From contig NW_019091369.1 in NCBI RefSeq assembly GCF_001949145.1, positions 16,907 through 80,906 on the forward strand: a DNA stretch of 64,000 bases. Reading direction: 5' to 3'. Both the position numbers and the translations under genes were made by a program. Source of the DNA: Acanthaster planci. Its lineage: Eukaryota; Echinodermata; Asteroidea; Valvatida; Acanthasteridae. Below are positions 34,681-46,929 of the stretch, piece after piece (the stretch's first letter is position 1; each line of letters opens with the position of its first letter). The notes beneath the pieces are model-generated. The model searched no databases, was not told the DNA's origin, and saw only the letters and a list, made by a program, of their open reading frames with translations.

Positions 34681-36390
34681 TCATCACTGCGACCCTCTTT
34701 CTCTGTCAACGTCGCAGAGGCACTTAAGGAATGCGGGAGGCTGTCCATCCATCTCAACCATGGCTACTTGGTGGTTTCCATGCTTTCTCGTACTCTGTAC
34801 AGATCCCATGTTACTCCCCATTGCATTTGTCCACATTTTACCCATCAAAATTCACAGCTGATAACTGATGAGGATTTTCTTCCCTGTTCCCAAAGACAAA
34901 ACGATCAACTTTTAGATTTCACTTTTGCCAGTGGACACGCATGTTGCATAAGATTTGGCCATACATGTTATTTATTCTCCAATTTTTGTAAGCGACAGAG
35001 GTTATACCCCAGAAAGATATTTTAAAAGGAGTATATGATAGGGACTATATTCAAAACACATTACAGTTATTGTCTGATACAATCACTGGAATTTTATCAC
35101 TTGAAATGCAATACATGTAGTTTAGAACATTCTAAATACGTCCATGCATACCAGTAATTTATACATGCTAGGACATTTATGTGAAGAGCTGTCTTATTTT
35201 ATAGTCCCATAAGCTTCGAGAACTTCTAAGCTACATGCAAATTGTGGTAGGCTTTAATTGTTAAATGAATGCCTGGTAAGTAAGAAACTTATTTTTTTCA
35301 GGAAGGCGCTTACCGGCAGATCAAACATGCAGCCTACAGAGAACCCTGAATATATGGACTTACACATTTTCATAAAAAGAAGAATATTTTCATGTGACAA
35401 AATTGAGGGCTGATGGGGGAAGGAGAAACTCTGTAGCGTACAACAAACAATTTATCCAACACTCACCCACCAAAAGACTTTTAGCACCAAGCTTTCAGCT
35501 AGGCAGAAGGCGTACAGGTGTCTTTGGGGTGGATTGTACGCTAATCTGGGTGTCCCATTTTATAATGTTGATAAGTAAAAAGCATCTAACATGAAGAAAA
35601 CAGGACAATTTCTTTCCAAGTCATCAAGAGGACTTAAGAATCAAATTTTCAAATGTTGTCTGAAACTCTGCTCAATATATGACAGTAGAAAAAACCTCAA
35701 ATAACAACCAAACGTATATTAATATACTTTTAAAAAATCTCCTTGTTTTACCTGTGTTTAAAAACAAAACTTATGACTCAAGTCAGTCTTCTTCATAGCT
35801 TACTTCTGTTAGTTTCATTAAAATATACATTCCAGATACGGTTATTTTTACAGAGTTTAACATCTGCTACTTTGACAATGTACTCTTTGGAGAAAAAAAA
35901 GTTCTTCAAAGGTCTTCAGGAACAAATGCATGAAAGCTAGTCGTGGGTAACATTTTTAGGAATATACCAACGGTAATGCCTTCAGTATGTGAGATGCATT
36001 GAGGCAAAACTGGCAGTCCCAAAAAGTTGAGGTAAGAAATGATACGGTGACCTCAAATTGCATGATGCTGATTCTAGATTGGCAGGATGGAGAGTTGAGC
36101 TTGGCAAGTGGCAAGCAAGTCACCCTTTTTTCCTCCAATTTTTTTAAATTACAATATCTCTTTTTACAATAGATGTTCTGCGTTAAGACGTCTCAGATGG
36201 CAAGAGTTTCGTATCACTGGGATAGGCTGAAGTGAACCTTTTGTACATTCGTTGACTAAACCTGAAATAACAAAAACAGCTGGAGATACCATGGAGACCC
36301 CACCCAAGCGTTTCCCCTCGACATGTATTCTCCAGTGAGCTACAAAACAGTGCATTATGACTTGTACAATTACTCCTTGTTTTTTTTCTT

Positions 36391-39300
36391 TCACTGAACT
36401 TTGCACCTTTCATCTTTCTTTCCATATTTGGCATTGTATTTCTCCAGCGCTTCCAGGTAGCTCACGGGAGGCCAGCGGTGCTCGGTGATGTATTTCAGGT
36501 TCTCCCCCTCCAGCATTTTAAACTCCGCCCGCTTCTGGAAGGCCATGAAGTTACTGGAGATGAAATGGAGGCACCACGTGGCCAGTTGGTTGGCATTGTG
36601 CAACTGTGTGAGAGAGATGTAAAAAGTGTTGCTAGGCGAGCTGCTATATTACTAACCAGAGACATGGGGGAAACAAGGTTGTTAGAACCTGGTAGAGGAA
36701 TCTTTTGTTCTCAGCTTGTGGAAAACAATTTAGGTCGACACAACGTCACAAACACAACATACATGGTGCTCATCTTTTGAGGCCAATTCACACTTCAGGC
36801 CAATCTGAAAGTGAATTTGACGTCAAGAAACTTTTGCAGGGAAATTTGCTTCCGTTGAAAGATTTTCAACTTTTGCTACTCTGCTACACGAAGATCTGAT
36901 CAAATTGTATTTGTGTTAACCTTTGTGCCGACCAGAAACCGGCCTTTATGAATACCACATGGAAAGATATTTATGCAAAACAACCTTACTATTCATACCT
37001 TTGTTGTAATACTGTGAGGTCAAAGGTCACTGACACCACATAGACAATTTTTAAAAATGCCGGAAAGTCAGGTGGGCCGGACTGAAAAAAAATGCTACAA
37101 CTACCTCTGCATCAGCAACAAACACATTTTTCATAAATGCTAAAACATAATGAAAAATAGTGAAAAATTGGAATCACAAGTACACAAAGCTACAGCATAG
37201 GCTACAAATGCTTTTTTTGGGGGGAGAGGGGAAGTGGGAAAGCAAAATTCACACCGTTTCAAATTTTGGGTGGATGAAATCTCCCTTCAAAAACCATATG
37301 CAATGTAAGTGAGCAATGATGAAGGATAACCTACCTGAGCTGTATGCAGCAATCCAATGACATCCACATGCGCCTCTGCAATGCAGTTTGCTACAGCCAC
37401 ATCTACCCCCTTGGTGATGTACAGCTCACAGAGATTTCTCAGTCGATCTTGGCCATACCGATCAGCAGCTACAAGGATCCCCACGGCATCACCCTCCTCT
37501 ATAGGGGCGTGGTCAGTGTACAGGTACTCCAGGAGGGCCAAGAAACACTCCAAACTCACGTCTTCAATTTTAATCTAAACACCGTGAAAAACAAACAGAT
37601 ATATGGAAATTAGGTAAAACACCATAAACACAGCATAGCCTTATGTCTATCACCACAGCTTGAAAAGTTTGGCTCATCTTTTCCAGTGTACAATTCTCAC
37701 AAAACCTTCAGCGATATTTCAAATGTATGACACCATATAAGTTAAGTGTTGGTCTCGTGATTCAAATGAAGAATCCAAAGCTGACTGACAAAAGTGTCCT
37801 AAATGATGAAGCCTTTGTGAAGTCTGCCCATGCAATTTTGTGTGCTCAGTAAATTTTGAAAGAAAGAATTCTAACTGAAACCATCCTAAGAAATCCTTGT
37901 GTCAGGATTTTATCGTTGCATACTTCTTGTCAAAAGACACTTGGTTTAAAGTTCTAATTACTTAATTTTTAATACCATTGTTTTTATTCTAACTTAGTAG
38001 AGTAAAAATTATCAGGACAATTTTAGAGTTTTTTATAATTGTGAGGATTTTTCTCATGCAAAGGGAAATGTGCTATATATGAATAAATTATGATTACCTC
38101 ATCTTTGCTGCTTTCTTGGAAGAGGCCGCTGAACATTCCAGCCATGAATTCACAGCGGGAAGTCAACATCATCTTGTGGGCATAAACTGTTGTCTCTGTG
38201 CCATAAGAGGAAGAAATGTGTATGTAGTCATTTTACGGAGTTTTCCTGAATTTTGTAGATAGAGTGAATTTCCCTTTCTGGATTTGGTTCACGTGGCTGC
38301 GTTCTTGAGAGTCAGCGGCAATTAACACCGTCAACCTTTCTCATATTTAACAGTTACTCCAAAACTAAGACCAAAACTGTTCTCACAGACCGGGTCTGGC
38401 CAACTAATGATATTTACCTTCAACTTTGAATCGGACATCAGACAGTGCCTGTTTGTTCAGGAACAACCACTTGGCCCTCTGTCCTGTCTGGTCATTCAGG
38501 TAGGTTCCAATGCTAGGATTCAGGAACTCTTCTTCATTCTGCAAGTTCTTGGCGATGGTGTCGAGCTCGGGGAGGCGGAAGGTGCTGGATGCTTTCCGCA
38601 AAGCCACCAGGTCTTCCACACTGGCATCCTCCATGATGTTAGGGAGGCCTTCATACCATCCAAAGTATACAAAATATAACAATCAGCAATTATGACAGTA
38701 AAATAAGTCTATGGATTTGGTAGAAACTACTGGTTTCCAATGTAAGCAGTGAGGAACTCACTAACTCGCTTTTGACAACCAGATGTATTTAGATTCCTCT
38801 CAAGAGGCCAGTGTAGTTACTCACGACTACTTCAGAGGCATCAAAAGTGGTCCAGTCTTAATATATGCTAAACGCTGTTTATAAGAACTGTAAGAAGAAC
38901 ACACCTTTTATTATTTGAAAATTCGAAATCCCAAAATTGTCATGGTTACCATGAAATTTTCGTGAAGAACTCAAATAGAATATTGCAATCTACTTCATTT
39001 TGTATCTATATAGCCATGTTAACCCTAACACTCCTCAGTCCTCCAACAGGTGAAGGATTGGGGAGGGTTAATATCAAATAATTGTTAGCAATGGGCTCTG
39101 ACCTTCATGAGTGCACATGCAATGATATGTAATCTGCAGATGGTTTGCACCGACACAAACTTCCTTAGTCTGTGAACTTAGACATCGCTGTCATCTATCG
39201 CTACAGCTACTCACTGTGGCAACGCAGACAGGCAAAGATGGCAGAATGAGCAGGTTTATGGGAGTTGTGACTGTAGTGACTTCTAGTAGTCACTAACGCG

Positions 39301-42300
39301 GTCATCTTACATAATTGAATTACAGAACCAACTGGCCTCAGCTGGCTGGCTCGTGTGAATGCAACACAAAACAATCTTTGTTCAAGATGACGTCAAAAGT
39401 TTAAACACGTTTTGTCTCAGCACTGTATCGCCCTGATAAGGGCAATTATCACTTGGTAAAGGTGTACAATGTACTCTGGTAAGTGAAGAGATCGTGGATC
39501 TCACCTGTGTACAGAAACTCCAAGACATGGCGGAAGGTCTTGTAAGAGATGTCTGCACTGATCATCACCTTGGTTTTTGCTTTCTCAAGCAGGCCGCTGT
39601 CTGGGGTCACTTCATCGAGGATACCAGCTAAACCAGCGATCTTGCCCTCGTTGATATCCTCCCAGGTAAAGTTCCAGACTTTGGAACCGCTTGACGTTCC
39701 CTAAAGACAGAGAAAGAAGATGCCACAACAAGAATCTTGGAATTACTCCATGATACTGTGAGAACAGTGGAAGTCTGTGATACTGTGGGTACACAACCAG
39801 CGTGTGTGTGTTACGACATACCCAATCCCATCTTGTAAACAACCCCTGCTACATAAGTCAATGGAGACGGTTGTACCCAGATATCTCTATATGGTGGTGT
39901 CTCGTGGTGTCACCAGAAATAACAGTTGCCTAGCTGTGAGTAGTGTAACACAATTATATAGCACAGATGCTGCTCATGAGTCAGTTTTGCCGTGTTTGAT
40001 TTCATTTTGAAAGTTGGCTGCTTTGGTCTTCTTTATTTCTTACAATGGTGTGTTTCAGCCTTGAAAAAATACTTGAGCTGGGGTTGGTTCACCATGAAAG
40101 AATCCTGGTATAAAACAGGTGAAATATGACAAACCTGGTCTGGTGGTTTTAGGCCAAAGACGCGACAGAAGTAGTTGGAGGCACTGCAGAGTGCTAGTTT
40201 GTGGGCCAAGATGCTCTTCCCTTCAACGATGAAGATGACGTCAGAGAAAGTTGGCTGCTCCAACGCCTTGCCAAAGTCACCTGCCATGGTTGAGGTTTGG
40301 ATTTCAATCCAGGGTGCTTTACCTTGAGATCATAAAACAAATGGAAAACACTATATAAATAAACACAGCTACTGGAAAAAACATTCAGTAGTATAACACT
40401 GGATTAACTTTGAGCATTGAATTTTTTTGAAAGTCTTCTCTGTTAATGACAGCGATTTACAATTTCAATAACTTACACTCTAACTTAAAATACCAAAGTT
40501 TCTTTCCTTGTACATGTACATGTACCACAATGCAGTGTAACACCCCATGCTCGACCTAATCTTCCTCATTTAAAAAAATTTTATATTGTATTTTAATGAT
40601 TTTACTCAGCAATAAAGAGACACTTCTTCCAACCAGAGTTTCGGGGATTCGAACCTGGAACCCTAAAATACAGCAGAGGCACACTACATCTTGGGCTATC
40701 GAGCGCTGTCCGGGTGGTCATGCAGTTTGTAAGTGTGTTTTGAAGGGGGATTAGTCAAACATCAATTATACTGATTCCCTGAGACAGTTGAGCCATTCTG
40801 ATTGGTCCAGAACCTATCAAAGGACGGGATTGGGACAATGAATTTTATGGCATTGTCACGACATGAATTTTCAACCAAAGAAGTCGATAATGGGTCGAGC
40901 GGAGATCGGCTCCCACATTAGTAAGAAATTGTGAAGCTCAACTTTGAAGACTCTGACACATACAAGTGTTTATAAATCCCCTCATTTTTATTATTAGCTC
41001 GGAGGAGACCTGTCTGGAGACCACAAACAAGCCCCTTCTACAGGAGGTATTGAAACAACTTCGAATTGCCCAATCTCACCTGCTGGGGGCATCTCCGGAG
41101 GTCGGGGTACACTGCTTTTCCCGCCAAAGCTGAAAATTCCAAAGCCCTTCTTCAGTTTGGCCTTCGTCCCTCTATTAGACACAGACATATAAACCTGGAA
41201 TGATAAAAAAAATGGAGCCACCTGGAATGATTACAAGCAAAAGGGACAGCTAGAATGATAGAAAACAGAGGGAATGAAGATGACTGCTCTCATTTCTTCC
41301 AAAGTCTATTCTCTACACGTACGTCCTGTCACAACGTACTTGAACACAACTTCCACAAATATTGGACAAGTATAGGCAAGTGCTTTGACATTTTTTCACA
41401 TTGGAAATGTGCAACTGCCACAAGACAAAACAGAGAGCGCTACACGTGCATTGTGTAATGAGATAATTTCACTGATATGTTTGTTTACAACAAAAAACTT
41501 AACTGTCCTTAAATTCTACTTCGGCAACATCATGTACAAGGCATACATTTCAGAAGGTCCACTGAAGACTTCTTGTGAATTTTACTCACTGCCTTCTCGA
41601 AGCAGTTGTTTACGTTTGTTCTCTCCAGTGCACTTGTCTCCATGTAATCCAAGTTGAGTTTCTGGGACAACTTGAAGCCCTCGTCAAATGTGATACAACT
41701 ATTTGTAGACCTCCCACGGAGATCTGCAAGAGTAATCCATGGATTAAATTTTTGTCAAGCGTTGATTTACATTGCCAAAAAAAATTAAAAACAGAACAAA
41801 CTTGCACAACAAATCCCAAGTCAACTTCTCACAAGACGTTACCCAATGACTTACAGTATTAAACCCTTTAACTGTTGAAGATTTTTTTGAGGCAGGAAAA
41901 CCAGCTCTCCTTATGAACATCACTATGATTAATCTTATCATTTCCAGTTATGGAAAATACGTGTGATTCCTGGGAAGATTTAAAACGATGGTTATAAAAA
42001 CATGCCTCTTAGAAAAAGAGAAAATCATACTCACGCTTATGATTACAGTGTATTGCGATACATGCAGGGATGAATCCCATTCCATCCCATCATGCACAGC
42101 GATAAACACTTTATGTCATCGGTGCATGGGCTTACAGCTTCTGAAATGTACATTTTTTCATCTGCCCCCCCGTGTACCGAGTTGAAATTTTCGACCACCG
42201 ACATAACTCTTCTTTGCTGGTCAAAGCGGACAGCAGTGGTCAGGCCCCCCAGTTTCATTTACTGTTTTTCTGCAGAATCTACCAGTATTGCAAGACATGT

Positions 42301-45065
42301 TGGAGATATCCCATCCAGCATTCAGTCTCCAGGGTTCATGACTGTTTCTTGACCGAGTTATTTTATATTTAACCAGCTCCTTCTTCTGCACAGTATGGCA
42401 GCTCCGTAAACTGGTCGAAGCTGCCTCTGTCCTTTCTACTTACCTATCTTGGTTGCAACCAGAAGGATCGGAGTACAAGGCATATGATATTGAATCTCTG
42501 GAATCCACTTGGTCGCGATATTTTCAAACGATGCTCTACTCTCGACAGAGAAACACAGCAAGAAGATGTCAGCTCCTGGATAAGACAGCGGACGCAGTCG
42601 GTCATAGTCCTCCTACAGACACACATACATGAAAACCATCCGGTGAAATCGATGAAACTGAGACCATAAATGACGCCCTGTTTTGTTGTTGCTATGTCAA
42701 CATCGACGATTACAAAAGTCATACCTGTCCAGCGGTGTCAAAGAGTCCTAGGTTGTAAGCCTTTCCTGCAACCATAACACTGTTGGAATAGTTGTCAAAC
42801 ACCGTGGGGACATAGTTGCTAGGGAAGGAGCCGGTGGTGTAGGAGATGAGAAGGCAACTCTTCCCCACAGCCCCGTCGCCGACAACTACAAGCTTCAAGT
42901 TCTGCATTGCTGGGGATACGAATGAGAAGCGACGGGACAAGAAATTAACAAATGTGGTTAAATCCAGATCCGTGTTGTCTATGTGAACCAGCGGTACCAA
43001 GTGTGTCTGTACACTCATTCCATGTTCGGCAACCCATGGTGATGTTTGATTACAGGAGTCATTTGGCAAAATTGAATATTAATTGTGATTAATTCATTGT
43101 GACCTGCTGTGAAAAAAGGGTATACAGTTGAAACCAGATAAGAAGAACACTGTCAATACAAGGTCATGTTTATAACAAGGACAAGTTTTGGCTCTAAGTC
43201 TTTGTTTTCCATTACTGATAATACAAGGAAACTATTCTAACAAGATAATTTGTAAAGTACCAAGGACTTTGTTCTCACAGTGTTCCTCTGTACCTGCTTC
43301 AAAAATGACCAAACTGAGTACGTGCATGGATGGAAAGCACACAATGTAAGCTTTTATTTGGTATTGGCAGAGCTCAATAGCCTGTTCTGTTCAGGAGAAA
43401 CGGGAATGAAATTTTTTTTAAGCTTGATTTAAGCATGGAGGAAGAAGAGCCCAATTTAGAACCCTCCAAATTTTTAAATTTAATAATTGTGCATTTCTGG
43501 ACATCCAGGAGGTAGATTTATTTCATAAAAATTGGAAGCCATTTCACATTCATTGGCTGCTTGTTTTTAAATCAAGGTATTACTGTTCAAGAATTGAAAT
43601 GCAGCACCCGAGATGTTCAACCTGGTGGCCAGATTTTAAAGCTGGGTGGCTAATTTTAAACCTGGTTAAACCAGCCAAACTGGATTGATCACCAATCCAT
43701 ATTTCAATAGCCTCAAGGACACTTTTTCTATTAGTTTTGTTCTGTTCTGTTGGACAAAAAGCTCAATGATGTAAATTAAGACAAATTCCTCATTAGAAAA
43801 AAAATACTGCTTAAACACCCGTCTATGAATTATAAAAATCATTGGACTTACATGTACATCTATGATAAGAGGTACATGGCATAAAATGATCATTTTCAGA
43901 GTCTAAGTTCAACATCTCTTGTTTTACTTTTCATCATGTGCGTGCTGGTTGATCTGTATATATTTGTGTGATCTGTCATTCTTAATGCACATTTTGCCAC
44001 TCTTTCTGTCATCTGCCAATCGCCTTTTTCTTTCTAATTCGCAGTTTGTGGAAGATAAGTTTCAAAGAAGGGAAGTAAAGTCGGAAGATTTCATTGAATT
44101 GACTTAACTAATAATGCAATGTGATTGCACAAGTGGGCTGATCGACGGATTACATTCAACCTATATGCATGCAGGTATACATGTGAATTCCACACACAGT
44201 GCACGCATATGTACATGTACATATTGCTGGGAGCTTTTAACATTTATCAACATGCACATATCATATATTTTGAAAGAGGTGTATGGTACTCCAACATAAT
44301 ATGAATCACTTACGTGCTTCAGCCTGAGAAATTCACCTTCTCTTCAACACTTTTCAACTGATAACAGCCTGCTTGTAATTCAAACTTCTACCTAAGCAGA
44401 TCGAGTGAACACTAGCTGGTTTTCCGTCTGAATATTAAAATACTAAGAATGTGACGACTCCGGATAGGAAGTTAACAGGGAAGGAAATGCCTCATAGGTG
44501 AGTCACAGGTTTCTTTCATTGGATATGCTGGCCAACGTGTACAGTGTCTCATAGTTTAATCATCGTGTTGATCTACCAATGCCACATGTGATCTACACAA
44601 ACAGGAACAGGTCTTAACACCTGTCAATGATATCACAGCTCAGTGTGCTGTAACAAGAAAGTTTCTGTACTGAAACTTTCTTGCAGCATAAAATTTTGCA
44701 CAGCTAACTTTAATAATGAATGCAAATGGCATTAAAACATTACATTAACTAAAAAATGAAACCCTTTCCGTGTGTTTGGCCGTTGGAAAACTTGGGATTT
44801 TTTTCGGGGGGGGGAGTATACATGCTTTGACATCAAGTGTGGGAATGATAAGACATTCTCTCATCTCAGTCTTAGCACACTGTGTACCAAAAGACACTTT
44901 TCATCAAAAAATCATCCAATTTACAATTTTCAAAACTCTCATTTTATCCACCATGAAATACCTGAAGAAAATGTCTTCCGATTTGTCATGCAGTTGACAG
45001 TTTCAATACTATAATAGTGCAGGATATATCCTCGTTGTAATGGACCTACCGATAGTATCCCACAT
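36391..45065 (-). CDS. RHOBTB: Canonical RhoBTB/RacA-like gene on the minus strand
   Basis: Eleven coding exons, 5' to 3': 45065-45050 (tentative start, ATG TGG GAT ACT ATC G), 42909-42725, 42612-42444, 41723-41590, 41194-41080, 40322-40135, 39700-39505, 38648-38418, 38195-38098, 37574-37335, 36603-36391. They join in phase to 594 residues, close to Dictyostelium RacA as I remember it. GTPase motifs are complete: P-loop GDGAVGKS (16-23), PTVFDNY, DTAGQ, ATKIDLRG and ETSAL; domain about 7-168. A basic proline-rich linker spans 169-206, BTB1 about 222-334 ([14 protein letters not shown]), BTB2 about 400-500 ([15 protein letters not shown]), tail 525-594 with [14 protein letters not shown]. Family members are Cullin-3 adaptors linked to trafficking and growth control. 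It has no half-domain duplication. Exon 37574-37335 codes six residues more than its + strand counterparts. If the first exon is wrong, ATG at 42907 in exon 2 is an alternative start. Confidence 0.92.
39019..39071. repeat. TTAA-type palindromic miniature element, copy 2
   Basis: TTAACCCTAACACTCCTCAG at the left and GGGGAGGGTTAA at the right. It lies in the intron between the exons at 39505 and 38648 of the - strand gene. Confidence 0.75.
40635..40717 (-). repeat. tRNA-derived SINE or tRNA pseudogene
   Basis: On the - strand TAGCCCAAGATG resembles an A box and GGTTCGAATCC is a perfect B box, about 45 bases apart. The acceptor stem is not convincing, so I read it as a SINE head or decayed tRNA rather than a working gene. 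It lies in an intron of the - strand gene. Confidence 0.5.
44654..44683. repeat. Perfect 12-bp hairpin
   Basis: CAAGAAAGTTTC, six bases, then GAAACTTTCTTG. It sits in the first intron of the - strand gene, about 400 bp from the tentative start exon. Confidence 0.8.
45050..45065 (-). other. Tentative micro start exon of the minus-strand gene
   Basis: On the - strand TCCATCCAG, GTCAG, then ATG TGG GAT ACT ATC G and donor GTAGGT. It ends in phase 1, as exon 2 at 42909 (CA ATG CAG) requires. The + copies likewise begin with ten-base start exons ending in phase 1. The ATG context is weak. Confidence 0.45.
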
Positions 45066-45100
45066 CTGACCTGGATGGAAAACTGAGCCACCTTTCATGC

Positions 45101-45180
45101 TACCCTCAGAACTGTGGGGTCCGACGTCCGCCCTGTTTGTGGGAGCGGGACGAACATCAGACCCCACAGTTCTGCGGGTA
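45101..45180. repeat. Palindromic MITE with TA ends, full copy 2
   Basis: TACCCTCAGAACTGTGGGG at the left and CCCCACAGTTCTGCGGGTA at the right, the same family as 21516-21600. It lies about 35 bp upstream of the tentative start exon of the - strand gene. Confidence 0.8.
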
Positions 45181-45565
45181 TTGTAATACCTGTTGGACAT
45201 TTTGAAATCCTGGAAAAATCCTCCCATTTGTCCCAATATTTAATAAGATCTTTTGTTTTGTCTCAATTACTTGAAAAAAATTAAGAAATTATGTTTCTTA
45301 TGTTTTTTTTTTTATTTTTTGGTAGTGTTTTCCATCTTCAAGCTTTTCACAAGAAGGCCTAATAATTATTTCAACTTTGTGAAAAATGGACAAATTCTCA
45401 TAGAGCAAGGAATGGGATGGGACAACCATGACAAGAATTACACGAGACTTGAACTTTGAAAATGAAACTAACTTGGGCCACACATCATGCTTAGCACGCT
45501 TAGCCTTAGGCTTGTGAGGTTTTTTGACACGTTAAATCGTCTGGTCTCCAGTGCTACTTACTCAC

Positions 45566-45672
45566 CCAATCTGTTTCCTTTTGACTGGACGGAAGTTCTC
45601 GATAATTTCTTCTAAGTGTTGTGCTTCAGGTTTAAGCACAGGGGCCTGCACATCTTTGCTGTCGATGTCCAT
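45566..45672 (-). other. Possible upstream first exon or separate short coding exon (MDIDSKDV)
   Basis: On the - strand an ATG at 45672 opens 35 sensible codons (MDIDSKDVQAP, then LEEIIENFRPVKRKQI) and ends GG before GTGAGT. TATAAAAA lies 16-20 bp upstream of the ATG. It ends in phase 2, so it cannot join exon 2 of the RhoBTB gene in frame, directly or through the micro exon. It may be 5' UTR, an alternative start using an exon I have not found, or part of another gene. Confidence 0.3.
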
Positions 45673-46439
45673 GATTTTCCTGTGTTTTTATAAGAGGGCT
45701 GCTTTGATCTAAAAATAGACAGCCCACTGTGTGGAAGCCCCGTGGATGACGTTATTCTATTTTTATCGCAGAACGCTGGTGTGCAAAGACTACAACATAG
45801 AAAACTGCGTCTTATAGGAAACCAGTGAAATAGAAACGACTTTACGAAGTCCCTTGTTTATCGGAAATCGGGGAAAATTAGAACTAATGGAGGGCGCTAC
45901 CATGAAGACACGTTTAAGCGAAGCTCGTCAGGAGTTTCCAAGTCGGCTGCGTCGATCACGTCCATTCAGGCTCGCCTGATTCTTATTTTCACAGCTGGCC
46001 CAATTTGGCAGATTTTGATTTTGTTACAGCAATGAGTTATTTTCCCTTTAAAGAACGTATCGACGCGCTTTGGGCAATGCGATCCAAATGTTACAATTTG
46101 GAGAATTTGTTTGGCTATATTTTTCGAAACATCTTGGTTTCATTGGAGTAATTTATAAAAAACTTCCCGGTCTGTTTTGTGAGTGAAGCCAACCCCCCCC
46201 CCCGACAGCCAAAAAACTTGCCCAACAACCTTCAGTTAATTCGTAATACAGTTGCAACATTTACACCCAGTAGTCTGTTTTCAATATTACTGTAGGGTAC
46301 TTTTTGCTTCCATTACGAGGTCCGATGACAGTACAGTACACAGCAGACCAGACACTGTGTCATCACATGAATTATTCATTTTATTTCAAACCAGTCTAAA
46401 TTCTCCTTCAGCCCATGATATATACTACCTTTAAGCCCA
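45673..46439. other. Unique sequence upstream of the minus-strand gene
   Basis: The probable promoter side of the - strand gene. It has no ORF of note and a C-rich homopolymer near 46192. The TATA-like TTTTTATAA near 45693 (read TTATAAAAA on the - strand) is the only core promoter hint. Confidence 0.35.
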
Positions 46440-46925
46440 CATTCTGCCATCTTCCTTCCTGCACACAAGCTTTGTTTCATTCCCTCACCCAAAGTTTTCC
46501 TAGAATATGAAATTCTTTACCGCCACTTATCAAGGACTCACCTGTTCCCGACTCCCTTCCTCAATTCCTTAAGGCCCTCAAGCAGGCTTTCTTATCACAC
46601 TTGTAATTCAATCTATTCTATTTTTTCTGGCTGTCATTTTGATCACCTGTGTGGGGACCGTTGTTGTTGTTTTTGTTTTGCTCTGTATAATTTGCCTTGT
46701 AAACATTATGTGCGGGTAATAGTAGTTTATTTTACTTTTGCAGTCCCTGACCCACATAGCCTAACTGTTATTTGTCTCGTTATATATTCGGATTTTTGTC
46801 CCTGGTCCCTGCTTCTGCTTATATTTACTTGCATGTGTGTTTTTGTTTTTTTTTATATACTTTTTGTTCTATTTTGCTTTGTTTGCTCTTGTGATGGTCA
46901 AATAAATAATAAAAGTGATAATTAA
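46440..46925 (+). mobile_element. LINE remnant, reverse transcriptase C-terminus and 3' tail
   Basis: From 46454 the frame reads PSCTQALFHSLTQSFPRI, a stop where Trp is expected (TGA), then NSLPPLIKDSPVP and QFLKALKQAFLSHL with a stop at 46603-46605. PRxWNSLP followed by FKxxLK is a common end of non-LTR reverse transcriptases. An AT-rich tail with AAATAAATAATAAA follows near 46901. It is a dead copy. Confidence 0.5.
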
Positions 46926-46929
46926 GGTT

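Larger units (their letters stand above)
32635..36390. other. Spacer between copy C and the inverted gene (3' ends face each other)
   Basis: The left part resembles the flank after copy A. The middle holds a non-LTR retrotransposon scrap (34396-34680). The right part (35000-36390) is AT-rich unique sequence and must include the 3' UTR of the - strand gene; no clear AATAAA was seen on that strand. No further gene is supported. Confidence 0.5.

Noticed and set aside
34594-35025. 143-codon plus-strand ORF
   Set aside because: Its first part is the antisense of a LINE reverse transcriptase tail.
45566-45672. Joining this exon to the minus-strand GTPase exon as the true N-terminus
   Set aside because: The donor leaves phase 2 but exon 2 needs phase 1. 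The 21-base micro exon with acceptor at 45071 does not correct it.
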